Below, piece after piece: positions 34,899-44,292 of a stretch of 64,000 bases of DNA (positions within the stretch are counted from its first letter, which is position 1; every line of letters starts with the position of its first letter). Origin of the DNA: Pseudomonadota bacterium (GTDB taxonomy: Bacteria > Myxococcota_A > UBA796 > GCA-2862545); contig CANNIZ010000009.1 in the NCBI GenBank assembly GCA_947505245.1, forward strand, positions 1-64,000, given 5' to 3'. Below the pieces are notes generated by a model. That model was not told where the DNA came from. It saw only the letters and a program-made list of their open reading frames with translations, and searched no databases. The translations under genes were made by a program, and so were the position numbers.

Positions 34899-36980
34899 AT
34901 GCAACGCACCGTAGTCGCCTCGCTCCTCGCGGTCATCGCGCTGGCCGCCTGCAACCCGGACGCCCAATACCAGGACCCGCCAACCCGCACCGACGCCTCG
35001 CTCGAGCGCTTCAACAGCTGTGGCGCGCTCGAGGGCGGCTTCGTCGACGCGTTCACCGAAGAGCTCGTCGCCTGGCGGTACGGCTATTGGTACGACGTGA
35101 TGATGGAGGACGGTGGTTCGCCGCCGACCAATGACAGCGACGGCCCGTCGGACTACTCGACCACGAACGTCCAGGAAGCCGGTGTCGACGAGCCGGACAT
35201 CGTCAAGACGAACGGCAACTACACGTACGTGATCGACCCGTCCTGGTACGGCAACAACTCGATTCACATCGTCCAGACCTGGCCGATCGCGGACACGGCC
35301 GAGGTCGCCACCGTCGAGCTCGAGGGCTACCCGTACTCGATGTTCCTGTCGGGAACGAAGCTGATCACGTATTCGTACGTGTATGACCTCCCAACTTCAG
35401 ACGCCGACCCGAACCGCTATGGCTACGGTACGCGCATCAGCATCATCGACGTCGCGGACCCCGAGAACCCCGAGGAGCTGCGCCAGATCGACCTCGAGGG
35501 CTCGCTGACCGACGCGCGCATGATCGACGCGGACGTCTACACCGTGGTCAACACCTACGCGTACACGCCCCCCGCGATCAACGACCTGCTGAACGACCCG
35601 TCCCTGCCCGACAACTCGGACTATTGGCAAAAGACCGAAGACGAGCAGGCGGCGATCCGCGAAGAAGCCCGTCGGATCTGGCGCCCGCAGGTCGCCGAGA
35701 TCGTCGGCAGCATGGACGTCACGACGCTGCTGCCCCGCATGTGGGACCACGCGCCGGGTGAGCTCGTCGACCCCGAGCCGATCAGCGCGTGTACGGACGT
35801 CTACCACCCGCAGGGAATCAGCCGCCCGAGCATGCTCACGGTCGCTCACCTCGGCATCGACGACGACGACGGCACCGACGTGTCGACGACCACGCTGATG
35901 GCCGACGGGTGGCAGGTTTACGCGTCCACGGACGCGCTGTACATCGCGCAGTCTTCGTGGTGGTGGTGGTGGGGCTGGGGCAACCTCGACCAGACGACGA
36001 ACATCCACAAGTTCGCGTTGGAAGGCGCGAACACCACGTACGTCGCGTCCGGCACCGTGGACGGCTGGATCGGTGACCAGTTCTCGTTCAGCGAGCTCGA
36101 CGGCTACCTCCGCGTCGCCACGAGCGACTTCTGGTGGTGGGGCTGCTGGGGCGACGCCTGCACGGAGAACCCCGACCCGCCGGCGAACAACGTGTTTGTG
36201 CTCCAGGAGAGCGGCGCGGCACTCAACGTCGTCGGCGAGCTCACGGGCATCGCGCCCGAAGAGATGATCCAGGCGACGCGGTTCCTCGGAAACAAGGGGT
36301 ACATGGTCACGTTCCAGCAGACCGATCCCCTGTTCACGATCGACCTGACCGACCCCACCAACCCCGAGATCGCCGGCGAGCTCGTGATGCCCGGCTACTC
36401 GAGCTATCTGCACCCGGTGGGCGACGATAAGCTGCTGGCCGTGGGCATGGCCGGCGACGACACCGGCAACATCACGGGCTTGAAGGTGACGCTGTTCGAC
36501 GTGTCCGACTTCGCCAACCCGCGAATCGCCGACGAGCTCGACCTCTCCGCGGGCGAATGGAGCTACAGCGAGGCGCTGTGGGATCACCACGCGTTCACCT
36601 ACCACAACGACAACCTCTCCCTGCCGTTCTACACCTACACGTGGGACGAGGCGAACGGCACGTCGGACAGCTTCTCGGGCATCCTGTCGATCGACGTCGA
36701 CACCACCAACGGCACGCTCGACGAGGTCGGCCGCATCAGCCACGATGATCTCGTCGCCGACTCCGTCTGCCTGTGGGACGAGTACTGGGTGGACTACTAC
36801 CCGTCCGGCACGCCGGACTTCTCGTACTGCGACGACGACTACTACTGGTACGCGAGCGTGCGCCGCAGCGTCGTGATCGAGCAGAACCTGCTGTCGATCA
36901 GCGACTACGGCATCAAAGTCACCGATCTCGCCGACCCGACCGACGAAAAGGCGCGGGTCCTGTTCTACCCCGCGAACTGA
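34899..36980 (+). CDS. Secreted lipoprotein of the bacterial beta-propeller domain family
   Basis: 693 residues from ATG 34899 with AGGAGAA upstream. Lipobox 'IALAAC'. The block 'YSTTNVQEAGVDEPDIVKTN' is the recognised N-terminal signature of the secreted beta-propeller family (the one often described only as 'beta propeller domain'). Propeller blades follow to the C-terminus ('ISIIDVADPENPEELRQIDL', 'FTIDLTDPTNPEIAGEL'). A Trp run 'SSWWWWWGWGN' and Asp/Tyr-rich loops are unusual and may bind ligand or Ca. Expressed from a likely sigma-54 promoter. Probably located on the outer membrane. Role unknown. Confidence 0.8.
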   Translation: MQRTVVASLLAVIALAACNPDAQYQDPPTRTDASLERFNSCGALEGGFVDAFTEELVAWRYGYWYDVMMEDGGSPPTNDSDGPSDYSTTNVQEAGVDEPDIVKTNGNYTYVIDPSWYGNNSIHIVQTWPIADTAEVATVELEGYPYSMFLSGTKLITYSYVYDLPTSDADPNRYGYGTRISIIDVADPENPEELRQIDLEGSLTDARMIDADVYTVVNTYAYTPPAINDLLNDPSLPDNSDYWQKTEDEQAAIREEARRIWRPQVAEIVGSMDVTTLLPRMWDHAPGELVDPEPISACTDVYHPQGISRPSMLTVAHLGIDDDDGTDVSTTTLMADGWQVYASTDALYIAQSSWWWWWGWGNLDQTTNIHKFALEGANTTYVASGTVDGWIGDQFSFSELDGYLRVATSDFWWWGCWGDACTENPDPPANNVFVLQESGAALNVVGELTGIAPEEMIQATRFLGNKGYMVTFQQTDPLFTIDLTDPTNPEIAGELVMPGYSSYLHPVGDDKLLAVGMAGDDTGNITGLKVTLFDVSDFANPRIADELDLSAGEWSYSEALWDHHAFTYHNDNLSLPFYTYTWDEANGTSDSFSGILSIDVDTTNGTLDEVGRISHDDLVADSVCLWDEYWVDYYPSGTPDFSYCDDDYYWYASVRRSVVIEQNLLSISDYGIKVTDLADPTDEKARVLFYPAN

Positions 36981-37008
36981 CGCCGCCCGTGGGTGGTAGT
37001 CTCTTCGC

Positions 37009-39237
37009 GTGAACCTAAAGCGCCTCAAAGACCTGCTCCCCGCCCAGGACATCGACCAGCTGTGGGCGGAGTACGTCAAAGCTACGCCTGACGGCGACGT
37101 CGCGACGTTCGCCGCAGACTTAGCGACCCGCAACATCCTCACCCAGGGTCAGCTGCGGGCGCTGCTCGTCGAAGCCGACGTCAGCTTCACGATCTCCGAG
37201 GCCATCAGCAAACCGCGCGGCGGCCAGGCCACGTCGTCGTACCGCCTGCTCGGTCTGCTCGGGAAAGGCGCGATGGGCGAGGTTCACGTCGCACGCGACA
37301 CGGACCTCCACCGCAACGTCGCGGTCAAGCTCATGGACCCGATGCTCGCGAAGGACCCCACCCTCGTGCGGCGGTTCCTCACCGAGGTGCAGGTCACGGC
37401 CCAGCTTGATCACCCGTCGATCGTGCCCGTGTACGCCGTGGAGCGCCGTCCCGACGGCTCCATCGGCTACTCCATGCGGATCGTCCGCGGGATCACGCTC
37501 GACAAGCTGATCAAGGACACGAGCGCTTTCTACGAGAAGAAGAAGCCACTCGACGAGCAGCACGCGCTCACCACGCGGCTCCTCATGTTCCAGGAGCTTT
37601 GCAACGCCATCCACTACGCGCACAGCCGCGGCGTCGTACACCGCGATCTGAAGCCCGACAACATCATGATCGGCAGCTACGGCGAGGTCATGGTCATGGA
37701 CTGGGGCATCGCCCGGCTCATGGGCACCACCGAGGAGGCCAACGCCACCGCGATCGGCACCGACGCGTCCTCGACGGGCACCCAGCTCGGCACCGCGATC
37801 GGCACGCCACCGTACATGTCGCCTGAGCAGGCGCAGGGCCGCAACGCCGATCTTGACGGGGCGAGCGATCAGTACTCGCTGGGCCTCATCTTGTTCGAGC
37901 TCGTGGCGCTGCGGCGCGCCGTGAGCGGCGGCGGGGTCGCCGAGGTGATCACCCGGGCCGCGGACGGCGACAAGAACCCTTTCGAGCACAAGTACGGCGA
38001 CAAGATCCCACGCGAGATCCAGGCCATCGTCGCAAAGGCGACCTCGTTCGAGACGCGTGACCGCTACCCGAACGTGGACGCGCTCGCGACGGACGTGCGC
38101 CGCTACATGCGCGACGAAGCCACCGTCGCCGCGCCCGACCGCGGCCTGCAGCGAGCGTCCCGCTGGGTCGGCCACCACCGACAAGCCACGATGGCCGCGT
38201 TCTTCGCGATGGCGACGGTGTTCGCCACCGCCGTCGGCGGCACGGTCGCAGTCGGTATCGGAGCCCTGGTGCTCGACAACTGGCTCGCCAACAAGCGGGA
38301 AGACAAGCTCGCGTTCGTCGTCACCGCCGCGAACGGCCAGGCGCACACCATCGACGCCGTGCTCCAGCGATTCGGCGGCATGTTGTCGTCGCTCGCCGGC
38401 GCCTCGGAGTTCACCCTCCAAGACACCGTCGTCGAGCCGCAGACCGTGTACGCCGCGGCGGACTTCTTCGATCCCACGAAGGCGCCGCCCGACCTGCGCG
38501 AGTCCAAGGTGTACGAGATCAAGGTCTCCACCGCGTTCCCGGACAACGCCCTCGCGCCGAACGTGGATTCAGCCGCTGTCGCTACACAAATGCAGCAGCT
38601 CGCGCTGCTCACGCCCATGATGCAGCGGCTGATGGTCCGGTCGGCGTCCGAAGACTCGATCGATCTCGACGCTGAGGGCCGCCGGAAGCTCATCCTCGAC
38701 ACCGGCACCCCGATGGTGTGGAACTATGTCGCCACGGACGCGGGTCTGATGGTCGGCTACCCCGGCACCGGCGAATACCCCGAGATGTACGATCCCCGCT
38801 CGATGGAATGGTACAAGCGCACGCGCAACGCGCGCGGGCTCGTTTGGGACGCGAACGACGACGAGAGCGGCCAGGGAATGCTCGTCACCGTCTCGTCCGC
38901 GTTGTACGACCGCGCGGGCACGTTCATGGGTGTCGCCGCTCTGGACATCACCGCCGCCTACGTCGCCGAAAACCTCCTCCAGCCGAAAGACCTGCCCGGC
39001 GTGAACGTTGCACTCGTAGACGAGGCGGGCCTCGTCATCGCGGGGACGGACGTGCCGATCGACACCAAGAAGAAGCCTGCCTACCGACACCAGGAGGCAG
39101 TGCAAGCCGTGAAGCGCGGCGAAAAGAGCGGCAAGATGGAGGTCGGCGGCGACCTCATCGTCTGGTCGCAGCTCGAGGTCGTGCCCTGGACGTACATCGT
39201 CTCAGGGCCCACGAACGAGCTCCTGAGCGTGTGGTGA
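37009..39237 (+). CDS. Membrane Ser/Thr protein kinase with extracytoplasmic Cache-like sensor
   Basis: 742 residues from GTG 37009. An N-terminal helical segment (1-70) precedes a PknB-type kinase domain (about 78-375) with 'LGKGAMGEVHVA', 'VAVKLMD', 'VVHRDLKPDNIMI' (RD type), 'MDWGIARL' and 'GTPPYMSPEQAQG'. One membrane helix lies at about 400-425. Residues ~430-740 form a PAS-like Cache sensor ('MEWYKRTRNARGLVW', 'TVSSALYDRAGTFMGVAAL'). Such kinases transmit periplasmic ligand signals to cytoplasmic targets. The next gene begins inside its stop codon (GTGA), so the downstream CsgG-like protein is a candidate partner. Confidence 0.92.
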   Translation: MNLKRLKDLLPAQDIDQLWAEYVKATPDGDVATFAADLATRNILTQGQLRALLVEADVSFTISEAISKPRGGQATSSYRLLGLLGKGAMGEVHVARDTDLHRNVAVKLMDPMLAKDPTLVRRFLTEVQVTAQLDHPSIVPVYAVERRPDGSIGYSMRIVRGITLDKLIKDTSAFYEKKKPLDEQHALTTRLLMFQELCNAIHYAHSRGVVHRDLKPDNIMIGSYGEVMVMDWGIARLMGTTEEANATAIGTDASSTGTQLGTAIGTPPYMSPEQAQGRNADLDGASDQYSLGLILFELVALRRAVSGGGVAEVITRAADGDKNPFEHKYGDKIPREIQAIVAKATSFETRDRYPNVDALATDVRRYMRDEATVAAPDRGLQRASRWVGHHRQATMAAFFAMATVFATAVGGTVAVGIGALVLDNWLANKREDKLAFVVTAANGQAHTIDAVLQRFGGMLSSLAGASEFTLQDTVVEPQTVYAAADFFDPTKAPPDLRESKVYEIKVSTAFPDNALAPNVDSAAVATQMQQLALLTPMMQRLMVRSASEDSIDLDAEGRRKLILDTGTPMVWNYVATDAGLMVGYPGTGEYPEMYDPRSMEWYKRTRNARGLVWDANDDESGQGMLVTVSSALYDRAGTFMGVAALDITAAYVAENLLQPKDLPGVNVALVDEAGLVIAGTDVPIDTKKKPAYRHQEAVQAVKRGEKSGKMEVGGDLIVWSQLEVVPWTYIVSGPTNELLSVW

Positions 39238-40922
39238 TCCACCTGCTCCTGGCGGCAGCGCTGGCGGCAGCGCCCACGATCGCCGTGCTCGACCTCGACA
39301 ACCACACGGGCGACCCCGCGCTGGACTCCGCCGGTCCGGGCGTAGCGCAGATCCTGGTGTCGAAGTTCGCGCGCGTCGACGAGGTCGTCGTCGTCGAGCG
39401 CGATCGCATCGCCGATGTGATGGACGAGCTCAAGCTGCAGCGCACCAAGTTGATCGACGACAAGAGCGCCGTCGCCGTCGGAAAGCTGCTCGGCGCACGG
39501 TACCTGGTCACCGGCCAGCTATTCTCGGTCAAGCTGCCGAACCTCGTCGTCAGCCTGCGCATTATCGACGTAGAGACCGGCCAGGTGATCGTCGCAAAAG
39601 ACATCACGGGTGCAATCGGCGCCGACGGGAGCGAGTTCTTCGTCCTGATCGACGAGGTGGGGTTCGAGGTGCTCGAGGGCCTCCAGATTCACCTCGACCC
39701 CGGAGATCGCATCGAATTCGGGCAGATCGACGTGCACCGGCTCGACACCGTGGCGACGTTCGGCAAGGCGCTCAAGGCCCTGGACGCCGGTGACCGCGAC
39801 GTCGCGCAGCAGCTGCTGTCGCAGGCCCTCGCCCTCGAACCCGGCTTTCACATCGCGGAAGACGAGCTCGACAAGATCGCTGCAGCGATCGTCACGAAGA
39901 GGGCCGTCATCGCCAACGAAGCCGTCACGCGCGCCCACGCCAGCTGGGACAAGCTCCGGACCGAGGCCATCGCGAACACCGCAAATCCGACGCCCACGCT
40001 CGACGGCGCAGCCTGGATGGCCCTTCGCGGCCGCCTGTTCCTGCTCGACGGCCAACTCGTCGAAAACGTCGCGTGGGAAGAGCAGCGCGCCGCCTGGACG
40101 CGCGAGCACTGGGACGCGATCGTCGAGAGCGCCCGCAACGGCACCAGCGCTGTCTACATCGAGTCGAAGTTCGAAGATCGCCTGTACGAGCTCCTGCGCG
40201 ACCGCAGCATGGAGTCGCATCGGTACGGGCCGTTCGCGAACCTCTCCGTGATTCCCTCCACCATCCGCATGGACACGGCCGCGGTCCTCGTCATCCTCGG
40301 CCGCAACGCTGAGGCAGCCGGCGTCCTCGTGAGCGCCTACCAGGACCCGGGGCCGCTCGAGAGACCCAACGACAAGCCTTCGGACCCGCTCCGACGCGCC
40401 GAAGACCTCGGTCTCGCCGATCTTCAGGTCGTGATTCTGCGGCAACAGGTCCGTCAGGCCGAGCTCGAAGGCGACGCCCGCGACGCATCCCAGCGGCTCG
40501 GGGATCTCGAAGACGCCGTCGAAGACGCGAAACAGGCGCGCGAAGCCAAGAAGGAGTGCGACGTTACCATCGCCCGGGTCGCCCGCGAGCCCGCGTCCAT
40601 GGACCTGCTCTGGCCCGAGGTGAAGTGCGCCCGAGCCGCCGCACATACGCCCAAGATGGCCCTCTCTGGCTACCAGGCGTTCAGCAGCCGCGTCGCGAAG
40701 GGCTATTACGACAGCGTTCGCAGCGAGTCCCGGTTCACCGACCTCGCCGAGCAGTGGTACGACACGATGATGGGCTCGGTGTGGGACAAGTCGTGGTACG
40801 CCGACCAGCGCGTCGCGACGCTGCTCGCGCTCCACGACCAGCTTCCAACAACGGACCCCGAGGTCATCGAGCGGCGCGAGGCCACGATCCGCTCGGACGT
40901 GACGGGCTGGTACCCGAAATGA
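39234..40922 (+). CDS. CsgG-like / TPR-type periplasmic protein
   Basis: 562 residues from GTG 39234, overlapping the kinase stop (GTGA). The short signal peptide 'VIHLLLAAALAAA' leads into 'PTIAVLDLDNHTGDPALDS', 'VVVERDRIADVMDELKLQ' and 'GARYLVTGQLFSV', the pattern of the CsgG-type curli-assembly and FlgT-like fold (about 13-150). A helical TPR-like region follows, and the last ~250 residues are helical with two cysteines. It probably sits in the envelope and acts in assembly or sensing. The next gene starts in its stop (ATGA). Confidence 0.7.
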   Translation: MIHLLLAAALAAAPTIAVLDLDNHTGDPALDSAGPGVAQILVSKFARVDEVVVVERDRIADVMDELKLQRTKLIDDKSAVAVGKLLGARYLVTGQLFSVKLPNLVVSLRIIDVETGQVIVAKDITGAIGADGSEFFVLIDEVGFEVLEGLQIHLDPGDRIEFGQIDVHRLDTVATFGKALKALDAGDRDVAQQLLSQALALEPGFHIAEDELDKIAAAIVTKRAVIANEAVTRAHASWDKLRTEAIANTANPTPTLDGAAWMALRGRLFLLDGQLVENVAWEEQRAAWTREHWDAIVESARNGTSAVYIESKFEDRLYELLRDRSMESHRYGPFANLSVIPSTIRMDTAAVLVILGRNAEAAGVLVSAYQDPGPLERPNDKPSDPLRRAEDLGLADLQVVILRQQVRQAELEGDARDASQRLGDLEDAVEDAKQAREAKKECDVTIARVAREPASMDLLWPEVKCARAAAHTPKMALSGYQAFSSRVAKGYYDSVRSESRFTDLAEQWYDTMMGSVWDKSWYADQRVATLLALHDQLPTTDPEVIERREATIRSDVTGWYPK

Positions 40923-41926
40923 TCACGCTCCTCACCAGCCTCGCTCTCGCCGGCAAGGGTCCTCCCTGGCCCACCGACGACGCCACAGCCGTCGAGGTGT
41001 GGGTGGGACCCGACGGCGTTCCGTCCGACGTGTACACGACCGACGACGGCTGCCGCGTCAAACCGCTTCAGGAGCCGATCGCCCAGGGCGTTCGAGGCTC
41101 GGCCCACCTCGTGTACGCCGACAAGTGCGGCGAGACGTGGCTCCTCGTGCGCTACCGCGACGGCGGAAACAGCCTCGCCTCCACGCTGCGAATCGACCAG
41201 GTCACCCGCGAACCCGGAAAAAACGCGTGGGACAACAAGCCTGCGCTGCGCACCACCACCGTGGGCATGGACAGCAAGCCGGTCCTCGCCACCCCGCTCG
41301 ACGACCCGCACTGGACGTGGCCCCGCCCGCTCGCGTACGGCGAGACCGTCGAGGTGCTCGACGAAGCTGCCCACGTCGTCCGCGACGTGAACGGCCATGA
41401 GCTCGTCGTGCCCGCGTACATCTTCCCCATCGTCGACAGGCCCGATCGCTTCCCCGGTCGCCCCCTCGAAGAGCGCGCACCGCGGCTGCGGTTCGTCGCG
41501 GGCAAGGCCACAGCCGAAAAGGTGGCGCCCATCACCCGCGCACCCGCGGCCAAGGACCTCGCCACCAACGCCGACGCCTGGAAGGGCCGTCCGTACTGGC
41601 TGGACGTCGAGCCGCAATGGCTCACGGCGGACCGCAGATTTTCCGCCGACTGGCTCGACCCCACAGGGCAGACGCTCGACCACACCTGCGCCGAGGTCCC
41701 CCGGTGGGACGCGCCCACGCCGTGTGGCCGCTACTGGCTCGACTACACCGCGTTCGGCGCGTGGTGGCCAACGCACGACGTCGACGTGATCGGCATCGCC
41801 GACGGGACGATCGATCGAAACGGCGAAAAGCTGCCTGTCCTGCGGCTCGTCGTGAAGAATCCATGGGACTCCCAGATCGGCGTCAGCCCGACGTGGGACG
41901 GCGTGGACCCGGGCGCGGTACAATGA
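40919..41926 (+). CDS. Secreted protein of unknown function in the kinase cluster
   Basis: 335 residues from ATG 40919, coupled by ATGA to the CsgG-like gene. A short signal peptide ('MITLLTSLALAG') is followed by a mainly strand-rich sequence with two Cys pairs (near 'DDGCRV'/'DKCGET' and 'HTCAEV'/'TPCGRYW') and a stretch of Trp-rich motifs ('DDPHWTWPRPLAYGETVEVL', 'FGAWWPTHDVDVIG'). The middle 'YGETVEVLDEAAHVVRDVNG' resembles an SH3-like segment. I do not recognise a family. Confidence 0.6.
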   Translation: MITLLTSLALAGKGPPWPTDDATAVEVWVGPDGVPSDVYTTDDGCRVKPLQEPIAQGVRGSAHLVYADKCGETWLLVRYRDGGNSLASTLRIDQVTREPGKNAWDNKPALRTTTVGMDSKPVLATPLDDPHWTWPRPLAYGETVEVLDEAAHVVRDVNGHELVVPAYIFPIVDRPDRFPGRPLEERAPRLRFVAGKATAEKVAPITRAPAAKDLATNADAWKGRPYWLDVEPQWLTADRRFSADWLDPTGQTLDHTCAEVPRWDAPTPCGRYWLDYTAFGAWWPTHDVDVIGIADGTIDRNGEKLPVLRLVVKNPWDSQIGVSPTWDGVDPGAVQ

Positions 41927-41975
41927 CTACGCTCGCGTGCCGCTCGCTGCGCGCCGGAGGCTTGCAATCCACGCC

Positions 41976-42689
41976 ATGATCCCCAACCGACCGCTCATCC
42001 TCGGACACCGCGGCGCGCCCTTCCGCGCGGTGGAAAACACCGTCGAGGCCTTCGTTGCGGCCATCGATGAGGGCGCGGACGGCGTCGAACTCGACGTGCA
42101 CCTCACCCGGGACGGCGTGTTGGCTCTGCACCACGACACCGTCGTGAACGGACGCCCCGCCTGGACGCGGTCGTTCGCCGAGCTTCAACAGGACGTCGGA
42201 CACAAGCTGTCCACGCTCGACGAGGTGTTCGCCAGGCTGCCCTCCACCGCCACGATCTTCGTCGAGATCAAACGCCAGGGGTCTGTACTCGAGGCCGTCC
42301 TGCCCGACCGGATCGTCGACCTCGTGCGCCAACGCCCGGGCTTCGCCGGGAACCCGTCGCGGACCATCGTCGGCTCGTTCGACCCCGTCCTCGTCCGACT
42401 GTTCCATCACGTCGCTCCCGAGCTGTTCCTTGGACTCATCCTCGAACGCCGCGGCCTCCCCTCGCCGGACGGGTTCGAGGCTGCTACGATGCCTTGGCTG
42501 GGCTGCTTGTCGATGGACGTCGACCTCCTTGACGGCCCGACCTGTGAACGCGCAGCAGCGGCCGGCCTGCTCACCCTCACGTGGAGCGTCGACGGCGAAG
42601 GTCCCCTGCGACGCTGCTTCGATCGCTTTCCGCGCCTGCACGGCGTGATCACCAAGCGACCCGCACAAGCGGTTTCGGTGCGCAAATGA
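41976..42689 (+). CDS. Glycerophosphodiester phosphodiesterase family protein
   Basis: 237 residues from ATG 41976; GTG 41937 is an in-frame alternative. The catalytic blocks of the GDPD TIM barrel are clear: 'LGHRGAPFRAVENTVEAF' (catalytic His and metal Glu), 'VELDVHLTRDGVLALHHD' (metal Asp/Glu and second His), 'IFVEIKRQG' and 'TWSVDGEG'. It hydrolyses glycerophosphodiesters to glycerol-3-phosphate and an alcohol. No signal peptide is visible in the shorter form. Coupled (ATGA) to the membrane protein downstream. Confidence 0.9.
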   Translation: MIPNRPLILGHRGAPFRAVENTVEAFVAAIDEGADGVELDVHLTRDGVLALHHDTVVNGRPAWTRSFAELQQDVGHKLSTLDEVFARLPSTATIFVEIKRQGSVLEAVLPDRIVDLVRQRPGFAGNPSRTIVGSFDPVLVRLFHHVAPELFLGLILERRGLPSPDGFEAATMPWLGCLSMDVDLLDGPTCERAAAAGLLTLTWSVDGEGPLRRCFDRFPRLHGVITKRPAQAVSVRK

Positions 42690-44272
42690 ACTCGATTCCG
42701 GACGAAACGCCTCACGAGAAGCATGAACGCCACCTCGGGCGGACGGCATTCGGCGGCCTGCTCGTGCTGGTCCTGGCCGTGCTGACGCTGCTGATCGCGC
42801 GCGCGATCGTGCGCGACCCGACGCGGCGCCAGGCCGCGTTGAACGGCATCGGCAGCGCGTGGGGCGGCGTCGAGGGCGTCACCACGCGCGCGACCGTGCG
42901 GCTGCGGCAGCGCAGGATTCGCCAGGAGGCCGTCGTTCGCGTAAACGCCGGCGGGACCTGGTCGCGCAACGACGACGTCGCGTTCCGCGCCGTCCGGCGG
43001 CGCATCGCACCGGTTCCGACGGCGTTCTACGCCCACGGAGCGTTCATGGGGGCCGCGCCCGCGATGCTCGCCGACCGGCGCTGGCGGCGGATCCTCGCGT
43101 TCCTCATGCCCGACGTCTACAGCGACGTGCGCTCCTCTCTGGCGGCGCGAAGCTCGCGCCTTGCGTCGCTGATCCCGATGTTCGAAAACAACCCGGTCAT
43201 GTGCGCGTTCGGCCTGTCGCGCATGGGCAAGGCCGCCCCGGCCGCGATCGAATGGGATGTGTACGTCGACTCGGAGCGCGTCGCGCGCTGGGCAGCCACC
43301 GCGGACGCCACCGAACGGCAGCGCCTCCAAGAGGACTTCGTCGACACGCTCGTCATCGCCCACGCGACCGCGACCGACACGATGCAGGAGCAGATCGGAA
43401 TCTGCCAGTGGTCCGACGTGCGCGCCACCCCGAAGAGCCGCCTCGGAGGCGTACCCCCGGCCGCCTGGCTCGATCTCCTCACGCGCGCGATCCGGCTCTC
43501 CCAGGCAGACGACCTCGACGGCGCGATCGCGACGATGGAGAAGGAGCCCCGCAGCGACAGCGACGAGGAGTGCCTGAAGCACACGTTCGCGAAGCCCCTG
43601 CCCGCGCGCGAGGCCGTCGCCCTCGTGCGCGCGCTCACCGGGCACAAGCACCTCGGGCTCATGCTCGAGATCAAGTCGTTCAAGTCGACGCCCGCCATGA
43701 TCGCGGCCCTCGTCGCCGAGCTCAATCGGCGCGGCGTGCACATCGCCGGGGTCGGCTCGTTCCACGCCGAGGAGATCCGCGGCCTTTCAAAGGTCGGGCA
43801 GACGATCGATGGCGAGGAGCTGCCGGGACCTCGCGAGGTCGTGTTCTTCCACTACGCCGGCGATTTTCAGCAGGCCTGCGACGCAGACCGCGTCCCGCAC
43901 GGGGTCTGCGCGCTGTTCAACGGCGCCTCCCTGCTGGACGTCGAGGTCATCCACGGCCAGCGCGAGTACACGGTCAAGGAGTCCGTCGTCGACGAGCTCG
44001 TCGCGTACCGTACGAGCCGCAACCTGCAGCTCGGCGTTTACGTGCAGGAAGACGACACCGACGCCCGAGCCGCCGATCTCCTCGGAGACCTCGTCCGCCG
44101 GCGCCCCGACGTGTTCGACCTCGGCTTTGCCTGGGGCGGCCTGTCCGACGAGGTCGCGCTCGCCGAAGGTTCCGGCGACCACCGCGGCTTTGGCGGGCAA
44201 CGCTACCTCGAGCGCTTCGGCTATGCGAAGCACTGGACAGCCCGCCCGCGGGTCGTGGACGCAGCGAAGTGA
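42686..44272 (+). CDS. Membrane-anchored protein of unknown function
   Basis: 528 residues from ATG 42686, overlapping the GDPD stop by 4 bp. One membrane helix (about 22-42, 'GGLLVLVLAVLTLLIARAIV') anchors a large soluble domain. The second half contains 'GLMLEIKSFKSTPAMIAALV' and 'VHIAGVGSFHAEEIRGLSKV', blocks that loosely recall a TIM-barrel, perhaps a diverged GDPD-like fold, but no catalytic His pair is obvious. Close coupling to a true GDPD supports a shared pathway. Function is unassigned. Confidence 0.6.
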   Translation: MNSIPDETPHEKHERHLGRTAFGGLLVLVLAVLTLLIARAIVRDPTRRQAALNGIGSAWGGVEGVTTRATVRLRQRRIRQEAVVRVNAGGTWSRNDDVAFRAVRRRIAPVPTAFYAHGAFMGAAPAMLADRRWRRILAFLMPDVYSDVRSSLAARSSRLASLIPMFENNPVMCAFGLSRMGKAAPAAIEWDVYVDSERVARWAATADATERQRLQEDFVDTLVIAHATATDTMQEQIGICQWSDVRATPKSRLGGVPPAAWLDLLTRAIRLSQADDLDGAIATMEKEPRSDSDEECLKHTFAKPLPAREAVALVRALTGHKHLGLMLEIKSFKSTPAMIAALVAELNRRGVHIAGVGSFHAEEIRGLSKVGQTIDGEELPGPREVVFFHYAGDFQQACDADRVPHGVCALFNGASLLDVEVIHGQREYTVKESVVDELVAYRTSRNLQLGVYVQEDDTDARAADLLGDLVRRRPDVFDLGFAWGGLSDEVALAEGSGDHRGFGGQRYLERFGYAKHWTARPRVVDAAK

Positions 44273-44292
44273 CGTCGCCGCAACCGTGAAGG

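Noticed and set aside
34226..35056. 276-residue minus-strand frame over the HTH and small plus-strand genes
   Set aside because: Low-complexity shadow; the 79-residue HTH frame and the plus-strand frame are more protein-like.
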